64,000 bases of DNA from Glomus cerebriforme (GCA_003550305.1 QKYT01000213.1:6371-70370), one strand, 5' to 3'; positions 24,588 through 37,380 are shown, counted from the stretch's first letter. A program made the numbers and translations. The notes: a model not told the origin generated them from the letters alone.

Positions 24588-25030
24588 TCGACAAAGATAT
24601 ACCAGATATTTGATAGCTGATAACAATAAATGTCGCACAAATAATTGTTTTTCCTCAAAGCTCCGGACTTACAATGGTTTCCATTGCTTAATTAAAAATC
24701 ATATCGATCAAAATTTAAAAAAGAACTTTGTTAGATTTACCAAAGTAAAAAATGACCATTTGAAATTAATTAAATGGATCGAAAAATATATTTATACACC
24801 CGCATAACGAATTGAAAATTAATAATTTCTCTCACTCCTTCCTCTTTTTTTCTGTTCAACTTGTTCTTACTTTATCAATCAAATTGACAATTAATTGAAT
24901 AATAGTTCACTTTTTTTTTGTATTTATCATAAAAATGAACATTATTATTATCATCATTTTCGAAAAATACTATTTTGTTGAATTTATAATTATTTTAATA
25001 TTGTTTAATCAAAAAGATAAAAATATAACA
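24588..25030. other. Leader region before copy 4
   Basis: A 75-codon frame here (24580-24807) starts inside the MITE terminus and shows no known domain. The frame upstream of 25031 is open back to 24935, but that extension is an Ile/Phe-rich low-complexity run, so it is treated as untranslated. No clear TATAAATA box was found. Confidence 0.4.
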
Positions 25031-25240
25031 ATGCGTTATCAGAAAAGAAGAAGAATGGATAATCGCAATAGAAGACGATCAAATCAACGTGATATATTAA
25101 GAAGACTTATACAGATACCAAATTCCGATAATCAATTAATTGATAATTCTGATATGTTAAGAATTATACTGCAATTACCTCGACAAACTTCCGATGACGC
25201 ATTTACAAATCAGTTATTCAATGGAACTGAATTTTTTTAA
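25031..25240 (+). CDS. Small Arg-rich protein, LPRQ/GTEFF family, copy 4 (divergent)
   Basis: Single-exon gene of 69 codons, with start chosen at 25031 because the paralogues begin just before the Arg-rich part. Basic residues fill 5-25 (QKRRRMDNRNRRR and LRR). A first partial motif LIQIP at 26-30 precedes the usual LRIILQLPRQ at 43-52, which looks like an internal duplication. The tail QLFNGTEFF is the most diverged version of the family C-terminus (Thr-Glu-Phe-Phe for Ser-x-Phe-Tyr). An upstream in-frame Met at 24935 would add a hydrophobic 32-residue segment. That would be unusual for the family and is judged unlikely. Confidence 0.7.
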   Translation: MRYQKRRRMDNRNRRRSNQRDILRRLIQIPNSDNQLIDNSDMLRIILQLPRQTSDDAFTNQLFNGTEFF

Positions 25241-27053
25241 AAATTTTATCTTTATTTTCTTTTTCTTATTTTTTTTTTTCATATGATAAATTAATTATTA
25301 ACCATTATCTTTTTAAAAATTTTAACGCCAAAAATCATTTTTAATCATCAATCAGAATTTTAAATTTCATTCAAAAAAAAAAAAAAAATTGTTATCGTAG
25401 AAATCTCATTATTTATAGTTTCATTGATTTTATTGATAATAAAGTTTATTAATAATCTTTATTTTTATTTTTTATTTTTTTTTTATTTGGTATTAATAAA
25501 ATGATTGAATAATGTTTATAAAAACAAACCACTCTTAAAGGAACTAATAAAATCGATGCCTTTAACTCTACATATGGAGTTTCGCACATTTTACTGATCA
25601 ACCATAATCTTTTAATCTTTCTTATCAGCCCTTATCAATGATCGTCATATGTAAGGTTTTATGCACTCTTTCAAAAAATTGTACGTTTTATGATTGTGAA
25701 ACAAACATTATCATATTCATTGGTTTTTTCTTTTTTTCATTTTTTTTTTTTAAAAAAAGAATTTTTTAAAGATTTCTGGAATTTTCATTTAAACGTATTC
25801 TAAATGTACAAATTATTATGGGCTGAATAAGTTTTTATCAAGATATACTGTAATATTGATTATTTTAATAATTTTATTCCCACAATTGATGGTTTAATTA
25901 TGAATCGAAATGGAATCTTCATAAATAATATTTTGCATTCAAAAATAAAGACACGCGGACCAAAAGAGTTATAATTTGTACAACAAATTGACAATTTGAA
26001 CTCTAATTATTCCGGATGTTTACGTTACTCAAAATAAGTGTCATGGGACATATATATATATTTATCTCAAAAAAGTTTCTTTATAATACTGCGCCACGAA
26101 CATTTTATCTTTCTTATGCTACCAATTAATTTAATTGAATTTTTTAGTTAAAACAAATTCACGTTATTAAAGATATATTTTACAAAAATTTTTGAAGGAA
26201 ATTTTTAAATTTTCAAAAAGGAATACATAAATTTGTTGAGTAAAAAAAAAGTAAACCACAAATGAAAATATGACGATATACAGTACAAAGTACCGCAGTT
26301 TATCAAATTAATCAGTAGATTCAAATTTGGAATAAAATCAATGATTACGGACAGGTACGGAAAATAGACAGATTATTATCTGTGTCTGATAGCATTGTAT
26401 TTTGGCTAATTATGCATACATAAATGTTACAGGCAGATAAAATGAAACGATAACTTTAAGCATAATAAACAGGTATGTAAAATACGGGGATTTTAGTCTG
26501 GATTATGGACTATATGCATTATCTTTCACATGATTTTAAATGTAACATGGATTGTTGCGGATTATGAAAATACTTGTTAATAAAGGCTCAAAGCCAATTG
26601 ACCGGTTTCTGTTTCCGTTAAATTGAAATTCTGTGTGACAGTGTAGAGCCATGAAGTGAAATCTGATAACTTATGTAGAAAAAAAAACAAAAGAAAAAAA
26701 AAACGCCAAAAAAATATATATAAAAATGGAAAACAAACAACTTCATACGGTATAAACATTATTCATTATATAATGCACTGATTAGGAAAGTTCGGTTAAA
26801 AATAACTTACAAAATCTCTATCTTTAAAATCTCTATCTTTCAAATCTTGTATTCTTTAAAGAAAAAATAATAATAAGTAAAAGACATGTAAAAGATAGTT
26901 TTTTTCATTTTACAATAAGTTTAAGATAACAAGCAATGAAATATTTTATGTTTATGTTTGAGATACCTTCTGTAAAGAAAAATAAAATAAGCTGATTCTT
27001 TTGATTTTTTTGCCTTTAACTCCGAAATAAGTAGTTGAATGTTTTTTTTTACG
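25241..27053. other. AT-rich intergenic DNA, no gene seen
   Basis: No supported gene. Poly-T and poly-A tracts are frequent. The minus-strand frame 26577-26759 is a Phe-rich low-complexity frame. Confidence 0.6.
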
Positions 27054-27062
27054 TATAAATAT
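27054..27062 (+). promoter_or_regulatory. TATA box of the 27181 gene
   Basis: TATAAATAT lies 127 bases before the ATG of the small gene. An in-frame ATG at 27061 overlaps it, which argues that the longer frame from 27061 is not the translated form. Confidence 0.45.
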
Positions 27063-27180
27063 GTCCTTTTTTTTAACGTATTCTGTTAACTTTCGTTTGT
27101 TGCTTTATGTTTCATACAAAATTAAACCACTCGATTTTCAACTACTCGATTTCCAACTACTCGATTTAAACAATTTAAAA

Positions 27181-27336
27181 ATGCCAAATAAAATTAATGA
27201 AATTGTTCTTCGAAGAAGAAGAAGAAGACGACTATATAATATACAAAACTCGCAAAGAAGCCAACGATTGCCTCCACGAAATTTTCAGCAGGAGGAATTT
27301 ATAAATCAATTATTATGTGGTTCTTCTTTTTATTAA
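27181..27336 (+). CDS. Small Arg-rich protein, LPPR/GSSFY family, copy 5 (shortest)
   Basis: Single-exon gene of 51 codons, the shortest intact member. Seven consecutive Arg at residues 11-17 are followed by a short linker, LPPR at 30-33 (Arg for the usual Gln) and QQEEFINQLLCGSSFY at the end. The frame is open upstream to 27061, where it would add a hydrophobic leader and three LDFQL repeats. The start at 27181 gives the family layout. The reduced middle shows which parts are indispensable: the basic cluster, the LPP motif and the tail. Confidence 0.8.
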   Translation: MPNKINEIVLRRRRRRRLYNIQNSQRSQRLPPRNFQQEEFINQLLCGSSFY

Positions 27337-29063
27337 ATTGTTTGATTTTTTTCGTTAAAAATATTTTTACTGTCGTCCTGAATTTTTATTCTGTCGTGAA
27401 TATACACTAATAAGTATGTTAATGTGATGATGTGATGAATTGGTGATCATTTCTATAATCCCCCATTTTTTTTTTCGAATCGCATATTATCCTTATCCTT
27501 TATTATCGTAACCATTATGAACAATAGATTCGTTATTCCTTTTTTTTTTTTTTTTTCTTTTTTTTTACCGTTAATCGTGAAATAACTAACATATGCATGT
27601 AATTTTAAGATTATGTAAATATTAAGATTTTAATTAAGAATAATAACCTTATCATTTTCAATCTACGTTTTTACGTTTTTAATTCGCCATTTTGAAAAAT
27701 AAAATATAAACTTATTTTTGATTGTTTGTACATTTAATTTATTTTTTACCAGATTTATCCTTTATTCTATCTATTATTATCATAATAAATATTGGATTTT
27801 TCTATAAAAAGATTCAAATAAACGCATTATTGATTGTAACTTCTTAACATCCGTATTGGACTTAACTTTTTTTTTTTTCTTTTGTTTTCTCATTTTTAAA
27901 TATACATAAATGAATAATTTCTAAGAATACACATGGAGTTACAAAGCCTACAAAATTTATTGTTTTATAATTATCGATAACGGTTTATCGTTATCAGATA
28001 TCTCCAGCATATATATGTAATTATGTAAAATGCTGTGCACAAACAATAATCCCGACTTTTTTTTTATATTATCTGTTTGTTATATTTATTTATTTGGATA
28101 AATATTCTATAAACAAAAAAAAAAACTTTTTTCGGCTATTTATCAATCCAATAATATGATGATAAATGCGGGTTGATATTTATTCGTACCTTATTATTTA
28201 TTATTGTTTATATAGTATTTATTCTTTGTTGAAAAGGTTAATAAATACATAAAATTGCATATTAATAGTGCGGAGGGATAAAATTTTGGTTACTTGCGTA
28301 ATTCCGAACATTTGGATTTCATATATATACAGTATATAATTATATAAGTACGATGCGTATAAACCCGTAAATTTTAATGATTTACATAAAATAAACAGAA
28401 AAGATTATTATTAAATTTTAATGATCTCTCTCAAATTTTTTTATTTGATGATTCAAAGAAAGGATGAACCGTGAGAATATATAATAATTCATATCTGTTA
28501 TTAGACAAACGAAATTTATTGTATCAGTTACGTATTATCTGTTATTATTGTAACTGTTTTTTAAACAAACAGTTAAACAGATAGAAAGTTTCATATATAG
28601 GTTGTACAACTCCATTTGTGGTTACTACATTGAAAATTAAAAAATTATCTGTCGTTCTGTGTTTATTTTAATAACAATTATTTTCTATTTATAGTAAAGG
28701 TTTAAGATCAATTCTGTGAATTTTTTCCATTTAACTGTTGAGTTATCGGTTAAGTTACAGTTGCAGTTAACTAAATAAACTAACCAGATTTGATTGTATC
28801 ATCTAAATATTTTATTACTTAAAGATGAGGTTCCGTTAAAAAAAAAGATTATTCCTTACACTTTTTCCATTAAGTTATAAAAGGATCTAGAAATATATTT
28901 ATCTGTTCTGCAAAGAAAAAGTAATATCCGTAAGAAAAATCGTTGGCGTTTTTTTACTAACAATCAACACAACCGGCTAATAAATTCCGTAAAAATTGAT
29001 ATCAATATTGATTGAACCGTTCTTATTCTTGATACCCGAATACATGTAAATAAAAAAAAAAGT
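27337..29063. other. AT-rich intergenic DNA, no gene seen
   Basis: No supported gene and no long reading frame. Poly-T tracts, a short GATAACG/CGTTATC hairpin near 27970 and a TATACAGTATATA word near 28325 are present. Confidence 0.6.
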
Positions 29064-29072
29064 TATAAATAC
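29064..29072 (+). promoter_or_regulatory. TATA box of the 29201 gene
   Basis: TATAAATAC, identical to the boxes at 48312 and (minus) 44691 and 50317, lies 137 bases before the ATG and is followed by a T/C-rich stretch. Confidence 0.5.
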
Positions 29073-29200
29073 TGAGGGGTTTTGTTCTTCTATCGTTATC
29101 TTTCTTTGATTTCCGTCCTCTATATATATATTTTCACTCTTTCAAATAATTATTATTAATAAAAAAACAAAAAAGAAAAAGAAAATTTCTTTTTTAAAAA

Positions 29201-29377
29201 ATGGCTTCTTTTTGTAATAATAATCATTTTAATAATGTTATAATCAAGAGGAGGAGGAGAAGATTATTATCGAATCGGTACAATATGCGGCTTGTTGAAA
29301 CCATGAGGCGATTGCCACTACAAAATGCTCAAGGAACATTTGCGAATCAACTTTTTAGTGGTTCTTTTTTTTATTAA
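29201..29377 (+). CDS. Small Arg-rich protein, LPLQ/GSFFY family, copy 6
   Basis: This 58-codon single-exon gene falls just below a 60-residue cut-off and is easily missed. ATG at 29201, TAA at 29375-29377. The N-terminus is Asn-rich (FCNNNHFNN), followed by IIKRRRRR at 14-21, ETMRRLPLQ at 33-41 (Leu replacing the second Pro) and TFANQLFSGSFFY at the end. It lacks the DTLRRIQ spacing of copies 3 and 7 but keeps the basic cluster and tail. The codons differ synonymously from other copies (ctt-ttt-agt-ggt-tct), consistent with an old duplicate under protein selection. Confidence 0.8.
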   Translation: MASFCNNNHFNNVIIKRRRRRLLSNRYNMRLVETMRRLPLQNAQGTFANQLFSGSFFY

Positions 29378-31346
29378 ATCATTAAATTCACGATCAAAAA
29401 AAAAACATTTTTTATTTTTTTATATATAATTTTATTGTAATAAAACCTATTCGCTTATTATAGATTAATTTCTTTTAAAAATTTTGGTAAAAAAAAAATC
29501 GTTGGCAAAATAAAATATTCATGAATTCATTGGCAAAATTCGTAAATTCGTAACTAATTCGTTAAGAAGGAAATTCGATTATTTATATTTTCGTCTGGTG
29601 GGATATATTTAAAATTATTATTTTCATGTACAAAAATTAAGATGTAATAGTTTTTTAGACTTTCACAAAAAATTTTCATGTGCAATAAATTTTATAGCTA
29701 GATTCGTTCAAAATGTGTTCAAAAAAAAAATGATTTCAAAACAAATGATGGCGTGAAGGGTGATATATTACGTATTTGTATAAATTTCGAAGGTTTGCTA
29801 CAATACTTGCATCACTTGATGCTAAATGGTAAGTGATCGACGATCGATGCAGTCCGGAAATTGCGTTTGGTTGTTTAAAATTTGATTGGCTAAAATTCAG
29901 AAAATGGATTAATTACCACTTTTTTACATCCCTTGCATGTAACACATGTAACTACTGTATTTAGAAAATCAAACTTGTGGATATTGATTTTAATCTATAG
30001 ACTTCGCCCAACAGCTAAATTAAAATTTTATAATATATAAATCGTTTTTTTTTTTATTGATGAGTTATAAATGTAAAATGAATTTTAATTTAGGTTAGTA
30101 TTATAAATTTGGTCTAAATTTGGTATATAAACTGGTTTATTTGGTCAAAATTATAAAAATATAGTTTCATTTGGAATTGGAATGACTGGACAGTCTAAAG
30201 TCCAATAGTCCAATAGTCCATTTGTCCAATTCCAACACTGCATTATTGGATGGATCATGAATGTTGTACTGTTGTACGATTATTACATATGAATTATTAT
30301 GAGCCCTTCCTTCATATCATATGACTTTCGTACATAATTCTGTATGATTAACGAAACCTAAAATTTGTATAAACAAAAGCTGCATGTTTATCAATTCATT
30401 ACACATGAAACAGTCATAATTCATAAATATTACACTCTTTATTTAATTCTATCATTTCGGATAACAACTGAAGACCGAGATTTTATAACCGAGGGCGCAA
30501 TTACTGTGATGTAATATGGTACTATCCTTAAAAAATTTATCTTTCAAACAGACTTAATCATTAACCAATCAAACTGTTGTATCATCATTTGATAATTTGA
30601 CATTCAAATTTGAACTAATAAGTCTAATAAGTAATTCAAAATATCATATACCTTCCTTATAAGCATCAGATTTGCTGTCATACATGCGGACTAATGGAAA
30701 GTCGAAAAGATTATTCGAATTCAATAAAAGTTTTAATCATAATTAATTTTTGCCCCAACATTTGGAAACACTTTAAATATTCTTTCTCGACCTTTATCTC
30801 ATTGAGTTTGAGGCTTTGGCTTAATGTTTCTTTTTTTGTTACTTTTCTTTTTTAAGAGAAATCAAAGTGTGTTTGATAAAATTTCCCAAATAGTCAGCAA
30901 TATTTTATTTTATTTATTTATTTTTTTTATATTTTGATTTTAATTAATTGCCAAGTACGGGGATAACATACATTATAAGGATTATTGTTTATAAGATTTA
31001 TTTTTATAAACCAAATTGACTGACGATGTGAATGATACATATCTTTTCATTTAACTACTAATTGGGTTATTACATAAACTTGTATTAATAAGAAATATTA
31101 CATCGTCCATTTCATAATCAAAATGAACTAATGTCGATCGTGGCCAAAAAAGCAAAACTGAAGAGTCAACATCATTGACTACAAACATATAAAATTGTTT
31201 GGGATTTTTTTCTTTGTATTTCTTATTGTAAATTTAAACTTAATAATATTAAGTTAACAATTTTTATTAAGTTAATAATTTATTAAACCTATTATTTATG
31301 TTATTTATTAATAAAAACTTGTCAATACTTTCAAATGACGGTGTCT
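29378..31346. other. AT-rich intergenic DNA with one imperfect palindrome
   Basis: No supported gene. At 30171-30235 TTGGAATTGGA pairs with TCCAATTCCAA, and the intervening sequence repeats agtccaat three times, giving a compact foldback. The rest is low complexity. Confidence 0.55.
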
Positions 31347-31355
31347 TATAAATAA
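31347..31355 (+). promoter_or_regulatory. TATA box of the 31419 gene
   Basis: TATAAATAA lies 72 bases before the ATG. Confidence 0.5.
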
Positions 31356-31418
31356 TGGTAGTGCGATAATTTTTTTTCCAATGACACAATTTTTTGTAAT
31401 AAAAAAAAGTTATACAAT

Positions 31419-31625
31419 ATGTTCAATCAAAATATTAATAGAAGAAGAAGGGCAAGAATTCAACGTAACAGAAGAAGACATCTAATTAATTTAACTTTAA
31501 GTGTTCAACAACGCAATCAATTATCGATCAATATCGATACATTGAGAAGAATTCAACAATTACCACCACAAATTTCACAAGATGAATTTGTGAATCAATT
31601 CTTTTACGGTTCTTCTTTTTATTGA
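31419..31625 (+). CDS. Small Arg-rich protein, LPPQ/GSSFY family, copy 7
   Basis: Single-exon gene of 68 codons and a good representative of the family consensus. NRRRRARIQRNRRR covers residues 7-20, INIDTLRRIQQLPPQ covers 37-51, and DEFVNQFFYGSSFY ends the protein. It has the same length as the 50031 minus-strand copy and shares INIDTL(R/K)RIQQLPPQ with it, so these two are probably closest relatives despite lying 18 kb apart on opposite strands. It is the last of the seven plus-strand copies before the mobile-element block. No signal peptide or known domain. Confidence 0.85.
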   Translation: MFNQNINRRRRARIQRNRRRHLINLTLSVQQRNQLSINIDTLRRIQQLPPQISQDEFVNQFFYGSSFY

Positions 31626-33689
31626 ATTTTTGTATCATAAAATTGTTCACGTAAACAGAAATCTGCGAAATATTTCGACAGTAATATTTCACAATATGAT
31701 TAAATACTTATAGTTTTGTAAAAGCTAAGTTTCAATATTTTTTTTTTCAAATAGAAAATCTTATCCCGTTTTTTTTTTTTAAAAAAAAAAAAATATTTAT
31801 ATTTTTGACGAGATTTTAAACCTTTTTTATAAAACCCAATCGTATTATACAATTCTTTTAATATCAATACGCGTTTTATTTTCGATCTTATTACTTTTTT
31901 TTAGATTATTTATTCAATTGTATATTAGTATATGCTAAATTATTCTTATTCCCTTTTTTTATCAATGTTACACGCGTTAGATGTTATCTTTTACGATTAC
32001 CAAGTGATATTTAAATAGTATAATACGACTTGGGAGAGATTATATTTTTTGTATATAAAAAAGCATTTACTGAATTTTATTTTTTGATTATCGTCGTTCT
32101 TAAATCATCTTCCGTTTTAAAATAATGATTGTGATCATTGGATCATTATCCGATATTGTGGTTTCATTATTATGCTGATTATTATATCTAATATATATTT
32201 TTTTATTATATACATTTATTTGACTCATTGACTCAAAAATAAATATTTATTTAAAAAATTTAAACATGTATGTTCAATTAATAATCAAAACAAATAATGA
32301 CAATCCAATAAATATATCAAAATATATCAGTAATGTTGGAACTTCAAAATATTGATTTTTTTTTGTTTTTGTCAAATGTTGATCAGTATTAGCGTTAGCA
32401 TTAATGAAACAAATAAAAAATGGCAAAGTTGAAATAAATAATGACAGTCGAAATTAAAAATCTCGATACAAAAATAGAGATAATTAAAATAACCCCAAAC
32501 TTGACTTTTTTTCAGTCAGAAAATAAATATGGAAAAAAAAATTCAGATTTTGTGTGAATAGTTGATTTCTTGAAGAATCAAAGATTGAACCAAATTTGAA
32601 ATATAAGAATAAAGAAATCAAATATCAATTTTTTATTCATATCAAAAATTATATATCTCTCTATACAAAAGTATATGTAAATCAAGATATTGTTTAAAAT
32701 CATCCATGGCATGTGAAATAAGTTTGGAATAAATAATTATTAATGTGATTATTAGATTATTTAAAATTTTATGCGAAGAAGAAAATTTAAACATCATTCA
32801 GCAAAAGATGAAAAGAAATGATTTCTAGCAAAATAAACAAATATACTGTATATAATAATCATGATAGGTGTGATGAATAAAATTTCAAAAAATATGTAAA
32901 CTATATCCTTTTACTTAAAAAAATTCATCAAAATACACATTTAAATAGTCTGTTTATTTTGATTAAAAAAAATCCTTAATTTACATACAAATTCAAACCT
33001 AATCTCATAAAATTCCTTTATTAGACAAGACAAAAAAATTTTTTAGATTTTCATGATATAAAAATTTTGAAAATGATCCAGCTGGTCAGCTTATTTTTTT
33101 TTATGTATGTAAAAATTTTTTCATATGTAAATTTTTTTTATGCATGTTGGCTTTTGTAATATCATTTTTATAAAATTTTTTTTCAAAAAACTGACACAAC
33201 CAGGTTACAAGAATCTAAAATTTTTGTATATAATGCATATACTACATCAGATGTCAATTTGCGTCAGATGTTAACTGGCTTAAATTATCTGTTATGGGCC
33301 AATTTTAGCTGATACAGCCGTATGACACTATTACTTTTATCAGAACAGATATGCAAATTCATCATAGATATAATGGATTTATAAAAAAAAAAACTTTAAT
33401 ACTCTGTTCATAACAGATAGTTTGAGTTTAGGACAATTTATTGAATCTATTTATGGTGAAAATACTATAAAAATAAAGAAAACAAAAAAGACACTGTCTT
33501 ATCCGACAAGTTTGTGCCCAAAACTATTTATAACTTCTATAAAAGTTTAACCAAAAAAATTTTGTACGATTGTTTAATCTGAGTGATTTATATAATAAGG
33601 ATACATATGTTTAATTAACATCGTTTTTTAAAAAAATAGTTAACTGGTGAATAGATTAAGAAATTATAATATAGAATTAAGGTTATCTA
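31626..33689. other. AT-rich intergenic DNA, no gene seen
   Basis: No supported gene. A short inverted repeat, aaattatctgttatg at about 33288 against cataacagatagttt near 33408, brackets about 120 bases upstream of the gag-like relic. It could be a remnant of an element end. Confidence 0.5.
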
Positions 33690-35600
33690 GTATGAAAAAA
33701 TTTTTCAGATCAATATAATTCAAATATAAATTCAGATATAGCAATAGCCGATTTTATTAGAAATATTAATAAAAGATTAGATTGAATTAAAAATTACATT
33801 AAAGAAGCTGATATATTTATACAGAATCTTACCAATGTAATAGATGGTATAAGAAGTTCATTAAATACTGTTCAAATTAGTTTGCAAAATATTATAGCTG
33901 AGCATAATTTATATTTTCTTATAAAATAGATTTTTTTAAATTATGACTAACATAATACAATGACATAATTTGATGTAATTTATATATTTTATTAGTAAAA
34001 ATTATAACTGATATAATTGATTTTGCCCATATTGAAATATTTTGACAGAATTTATTAAATAATAAAAATAGATAGATATAAGATTTTAGACAGTAGTTAA
34101 AAGATACTAGAAATGAAAATCTGCATTTCTAATATTTATTAGATAAATCTTAAGCTCAAATAAAAAGAACTAAGCAGATGTATACTAATGTCTTAAATAA
34201 TAAAAGGAAAGAAATATTCACAAAATGATTATATGTAATAATACTGATATAGAGCGTTAGAGAAGAAGATATACAAATTGCATTTATTAGACACAAAATT
34301 GAAAAACAATATAGGAATTTATAGAATCAGATTCAGACTTGTAGTCAGAGTATTTTAAATTTGCAATAACAAATTTTGGTATTACAGAATAATGGTATCT
34401 AATAAATAATATATACAGTAGATATAGCAAGATATATATTGCTAAGTTTTAGTAGAAATTATAATGAAGATATTAACTATTTTATTAATGAATTTAGAAG
34501 GTATTTAACCACTTCTGGAAATAATTTGGCAAATAATACAGATAGGATTAGCATATTAGACTTTTTCAGTTATGTTTAAAAGGTAAAATGAATAAATAGT
34601 TTAAAAGAGAGATAGCAAATAAAAATTAGGAATTATTTAATATTATTTCTACTATAAATCATACTTTGACATAATTACAAGATGATAAATAAAGATGAAT
34701 CATAGGACATTTATTACTTATGGTATCAGTTGAACTTAATATATAACTTATAATAACTAATACTAATAGTGATACTTTAAATACCTTTAATAATTTCCAA
34801 ATATACAGTTTTCAATAAAAATTAAATACTAACAGGAGGTAAGCTAACATCTAAAATTGTGTGTATACTAAATAATACAAATTTGATAAATAAAACAGTT
34901 ATATTAGTTAATATTACTCTTGAACAATTAATTGATTATTTTAAAGAAAATTAACTTATAGTTATGCAATAGTATCAATAAGCATTATTTGGTATAATAG
35001 TGCAAGAAAGCAATTCTGTAGATTCTTATTATACCAAACTTAAGAAAATTGCAAAACATATTAATATAGAAGATGATAAATTTTGTCATAAATTTTTTGG
35101 AAAACTTTCTCTAAATAATCAAATAGAAGTTTGCTTAGTAGATTTATTAATAAAATCTTTTTATCTTTAGAAAAAATTAAGAGATATAAAGTTAAATTAC
35201 TCTCTGATGCCAATCTCTTTTTGCAATCCTAGTAATATATACAATCCTTTCAATCATATATATTCATTAGCTAAGATTGAGAAGTTAAATTTTTAAATTA
35301 TATTTTTAAGTAATTATTCAATTATTTTAAAAAAACTTATAATAATAAATGCAAATAGCTAGAATGTTTAGATGTATCACTAAGTTTGCTTGAAATATAT
35401 AATAGTTTAATTCTATCAATAAGAAATTAGAAAAAAGGTTAGAACTAGTGATGTCTTTCATATTAAGACTAAGCTTTTTAAAAAAGAATCTTTTTTAGAT
35501 CTTCAAATTTATGTGATCAAAAATTATCTCAATATAAAAGTAGTCATAAATCTATCTATAAAACTTCTAAAATAAAGTAAAAGAAATTAAAAAGTAAGTT
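33690..35600 (+). pseudogene. Decayed gag-like retroelement gene
   Basis: The conceptual protein is heavily stopped. A segment from 34442 reads LSFSRNYNEDINYFINEFRR and continues as a helical region to about 34570. The next part reads FKREIANKN-ELFN near 34597-34640. This resembles the FxG..xD..FxxxFxxYL and WFxxEI..KNW pattern of retrotransposon gag proteins. A second segment near 35005-35160 (SVDSYYTKLKKIAKHI) also fits gag. Two Trp positions are TAG (34594 and 34627 regions), a probable Gln is TAA (about 34670), and an upstream Trp is TGA (about 33781). No intact frame remains and no reverse transcriptase was found nearby. Confidence 0.5.
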
Positions 35601-36284
35601 CAAGAAGAAATCCTATCATAAATGTTATTACCACTAAATGCAAAATTAAACATCTAATAATTCTGATAGCCACAATTAATCCTAATGCTAATTTTTGATC
35701 ATGTCTGAAGATATATCTAAATAATCAAGGCTAGTAGTTGATACAAAAGAAAAATATAATTTCATGTTATGACAGATCCTCTGAGTCCAGGTAAGTTTAT
35801 TACTAATTCCATGCAGTATTTGCTATTATGCAATCCAGCCAAATATGAATACATATATAATAGGACAACTGGCTTTATTACTGTTAAAAATATAAAACAA
35901 GATAGGGTTGTAGACGTGTTCGAATATCCAAATTGAGTAAATATTTGGAGTCAGATACTCATTATTAATATTATTTTTTTGATTAAAGATATAGATTTAT
36001 ATAGCAAAGTATAGAATTTAACAGCAATTTGCATAATATGGAAAGTTTAGATGATATTATAAAAGATGTGAATAAAAATATTAAAAAAGTGTTTTTAGCA
36101 GGGGTTGCACCTGAATTTTGATAAGAAGCCTATATAATTGGTCTTAAATTGACATTGAATAGATTGGTATGAGAGGTAGAGTTTATGCAAAAGATGATTA
36201 TTCTTTTAAGCCAACCAGTCCAAAGCAGTAATCACATAATTTTATTTTTTCATTTGAAGATACAACATATAAAACAGAATATTT

Positions 36285-37265
36285 ATGATGCAACCAAGCA
36301 TCTTTTATTTACCAGAATTATTAGAACAGATTTTACATTTCTTAGCAATAGATAAATTCCTTTATTCCGTTCTATTTGTTTGCCAGCATTGGTACAAATG
36401 TGGTGTTCCTATTCTATGAAAATGTGTTGAGCTAAAGGAAAAGAAAGTAGAAGATAAATCTTGATTGGAAAGATTTATAAAATTAGTATGTAGGAAAGGT
36501 TGAAAACCAATTTATGGTTCGCATACAACTCATCTTAAAATATCATACTACCACTCACTTTCAAAAAAAATCAAAGGTATTGTATGCGTATTCCCAAATA
36601 TAATTCATTTAGATTTCAAAAAAGTTAAAAATCTTACTAGTAAAACTCTAAAGCTAATAGCAGAATCATACCTAAATTTAAAGTATCTCAATATATCCAT
36701 TTTGCACTGTGAGGGACTGGCTGATTATATAGATATAGTTTGAGGATATGGTGATAAAGACCTATGTGCAATTGCAAATTCATGCCATAAATTAGAATAT
36801 CTAAATATTTCCAATTGCACAGAATTTTCCAAAATATTAATTTGTAATATTATTCATTCTTGCTCAAGGTTCCAGCATCTTAACCTTAGCTTTTGTAAAA
36901 TTACTGATATAACTATATTTAATCAGGCATATTCTGACTTGCTAGCAAAATTACTGGCTTTCCTAATAAATAAGGCATGGATACATCTTACATCACAGAA
37001 GCGTAATCCATTATCTAAGATAAAAGCCAGTGGAATTAACCCAATTGTAGAGTCATTTTTAAAACATGAAGTTATTAGATATCAGAAGAGACTAATGTGC
37101 CAGAGACGAACTCAAAGTTGGCCAGAGTGCCCGATATCATTATCATTCAAAAAAATACCATTTATGTATGTCTCAGATAATGATACTCAAACTAATAGTA
37201 TTGCCTGTGATCACGAGAAAGAAAACAATCAGCAGGTTATGAACGAGCTTAAAGTATTAACCTAA
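36285..37265 (+). pseudogene. F-box/leucine-rich-repeat protein with four in-frame TGA codons
   Basis: One continuous frame of 327 codons runs from ATG at 36285 to TAA at 37263-37265. It is broken only by TGA at 36417, 36462, 36501 and 36741. The start LPELLEQILHFLA with CQHWYKCGVPIL is an F-box. LRR-like repeats follow (HLDFKKVKNLTSKTLKLIAE, YLNIS, LCAIANSCHKLEYLNISNC, CSRFQHLNLSFC). F-box proteins link substrates to SCF ubiquitin ligases. At least the first three TGA codons fall where family members usually have Trp. Genuine TGG codons also occur (three seen). Either it is a young pseudogene with G-to-A changes at Trp codons, or TGA is read through. The C-terminal 100 residues are open and less LRR-like. 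Confidence 0.7.
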
Positions 37266-37380
37266 CACCTGCTTGATTATAATAGATGAACTTTTGGGAA
37301 ATTCATGCAAGACATAGAAAGGGAATATAAAGAGCGGATTAGTGTGAAAGATGCAGTTACAGGAGGCAGAAAAAAAGCTG

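Noticed and set aside
24935..25030. N-terminal extension of copy 4 as a signal or membrane segment
   Set aside because: It is an Ile/Phe run from low-complexity DNA. All paralogues start directly before the basic cluster.
27061..27180. Upstream extension of copy 5 with LDFQL repeats
   Set aside because: The extension starts inside the candidate TATA box and no paralogue has a comparable leader.
36285..37265. Genetic-code change (TGA = Trp) for the region
   Set aside because: Genuine TGG codons occur in the same frame, neighbouring intact genes use the standard code with TAA/TGA stops, and nearby relics have TAG at Trp positions. Transition decay explains the data with fewer assumptions.
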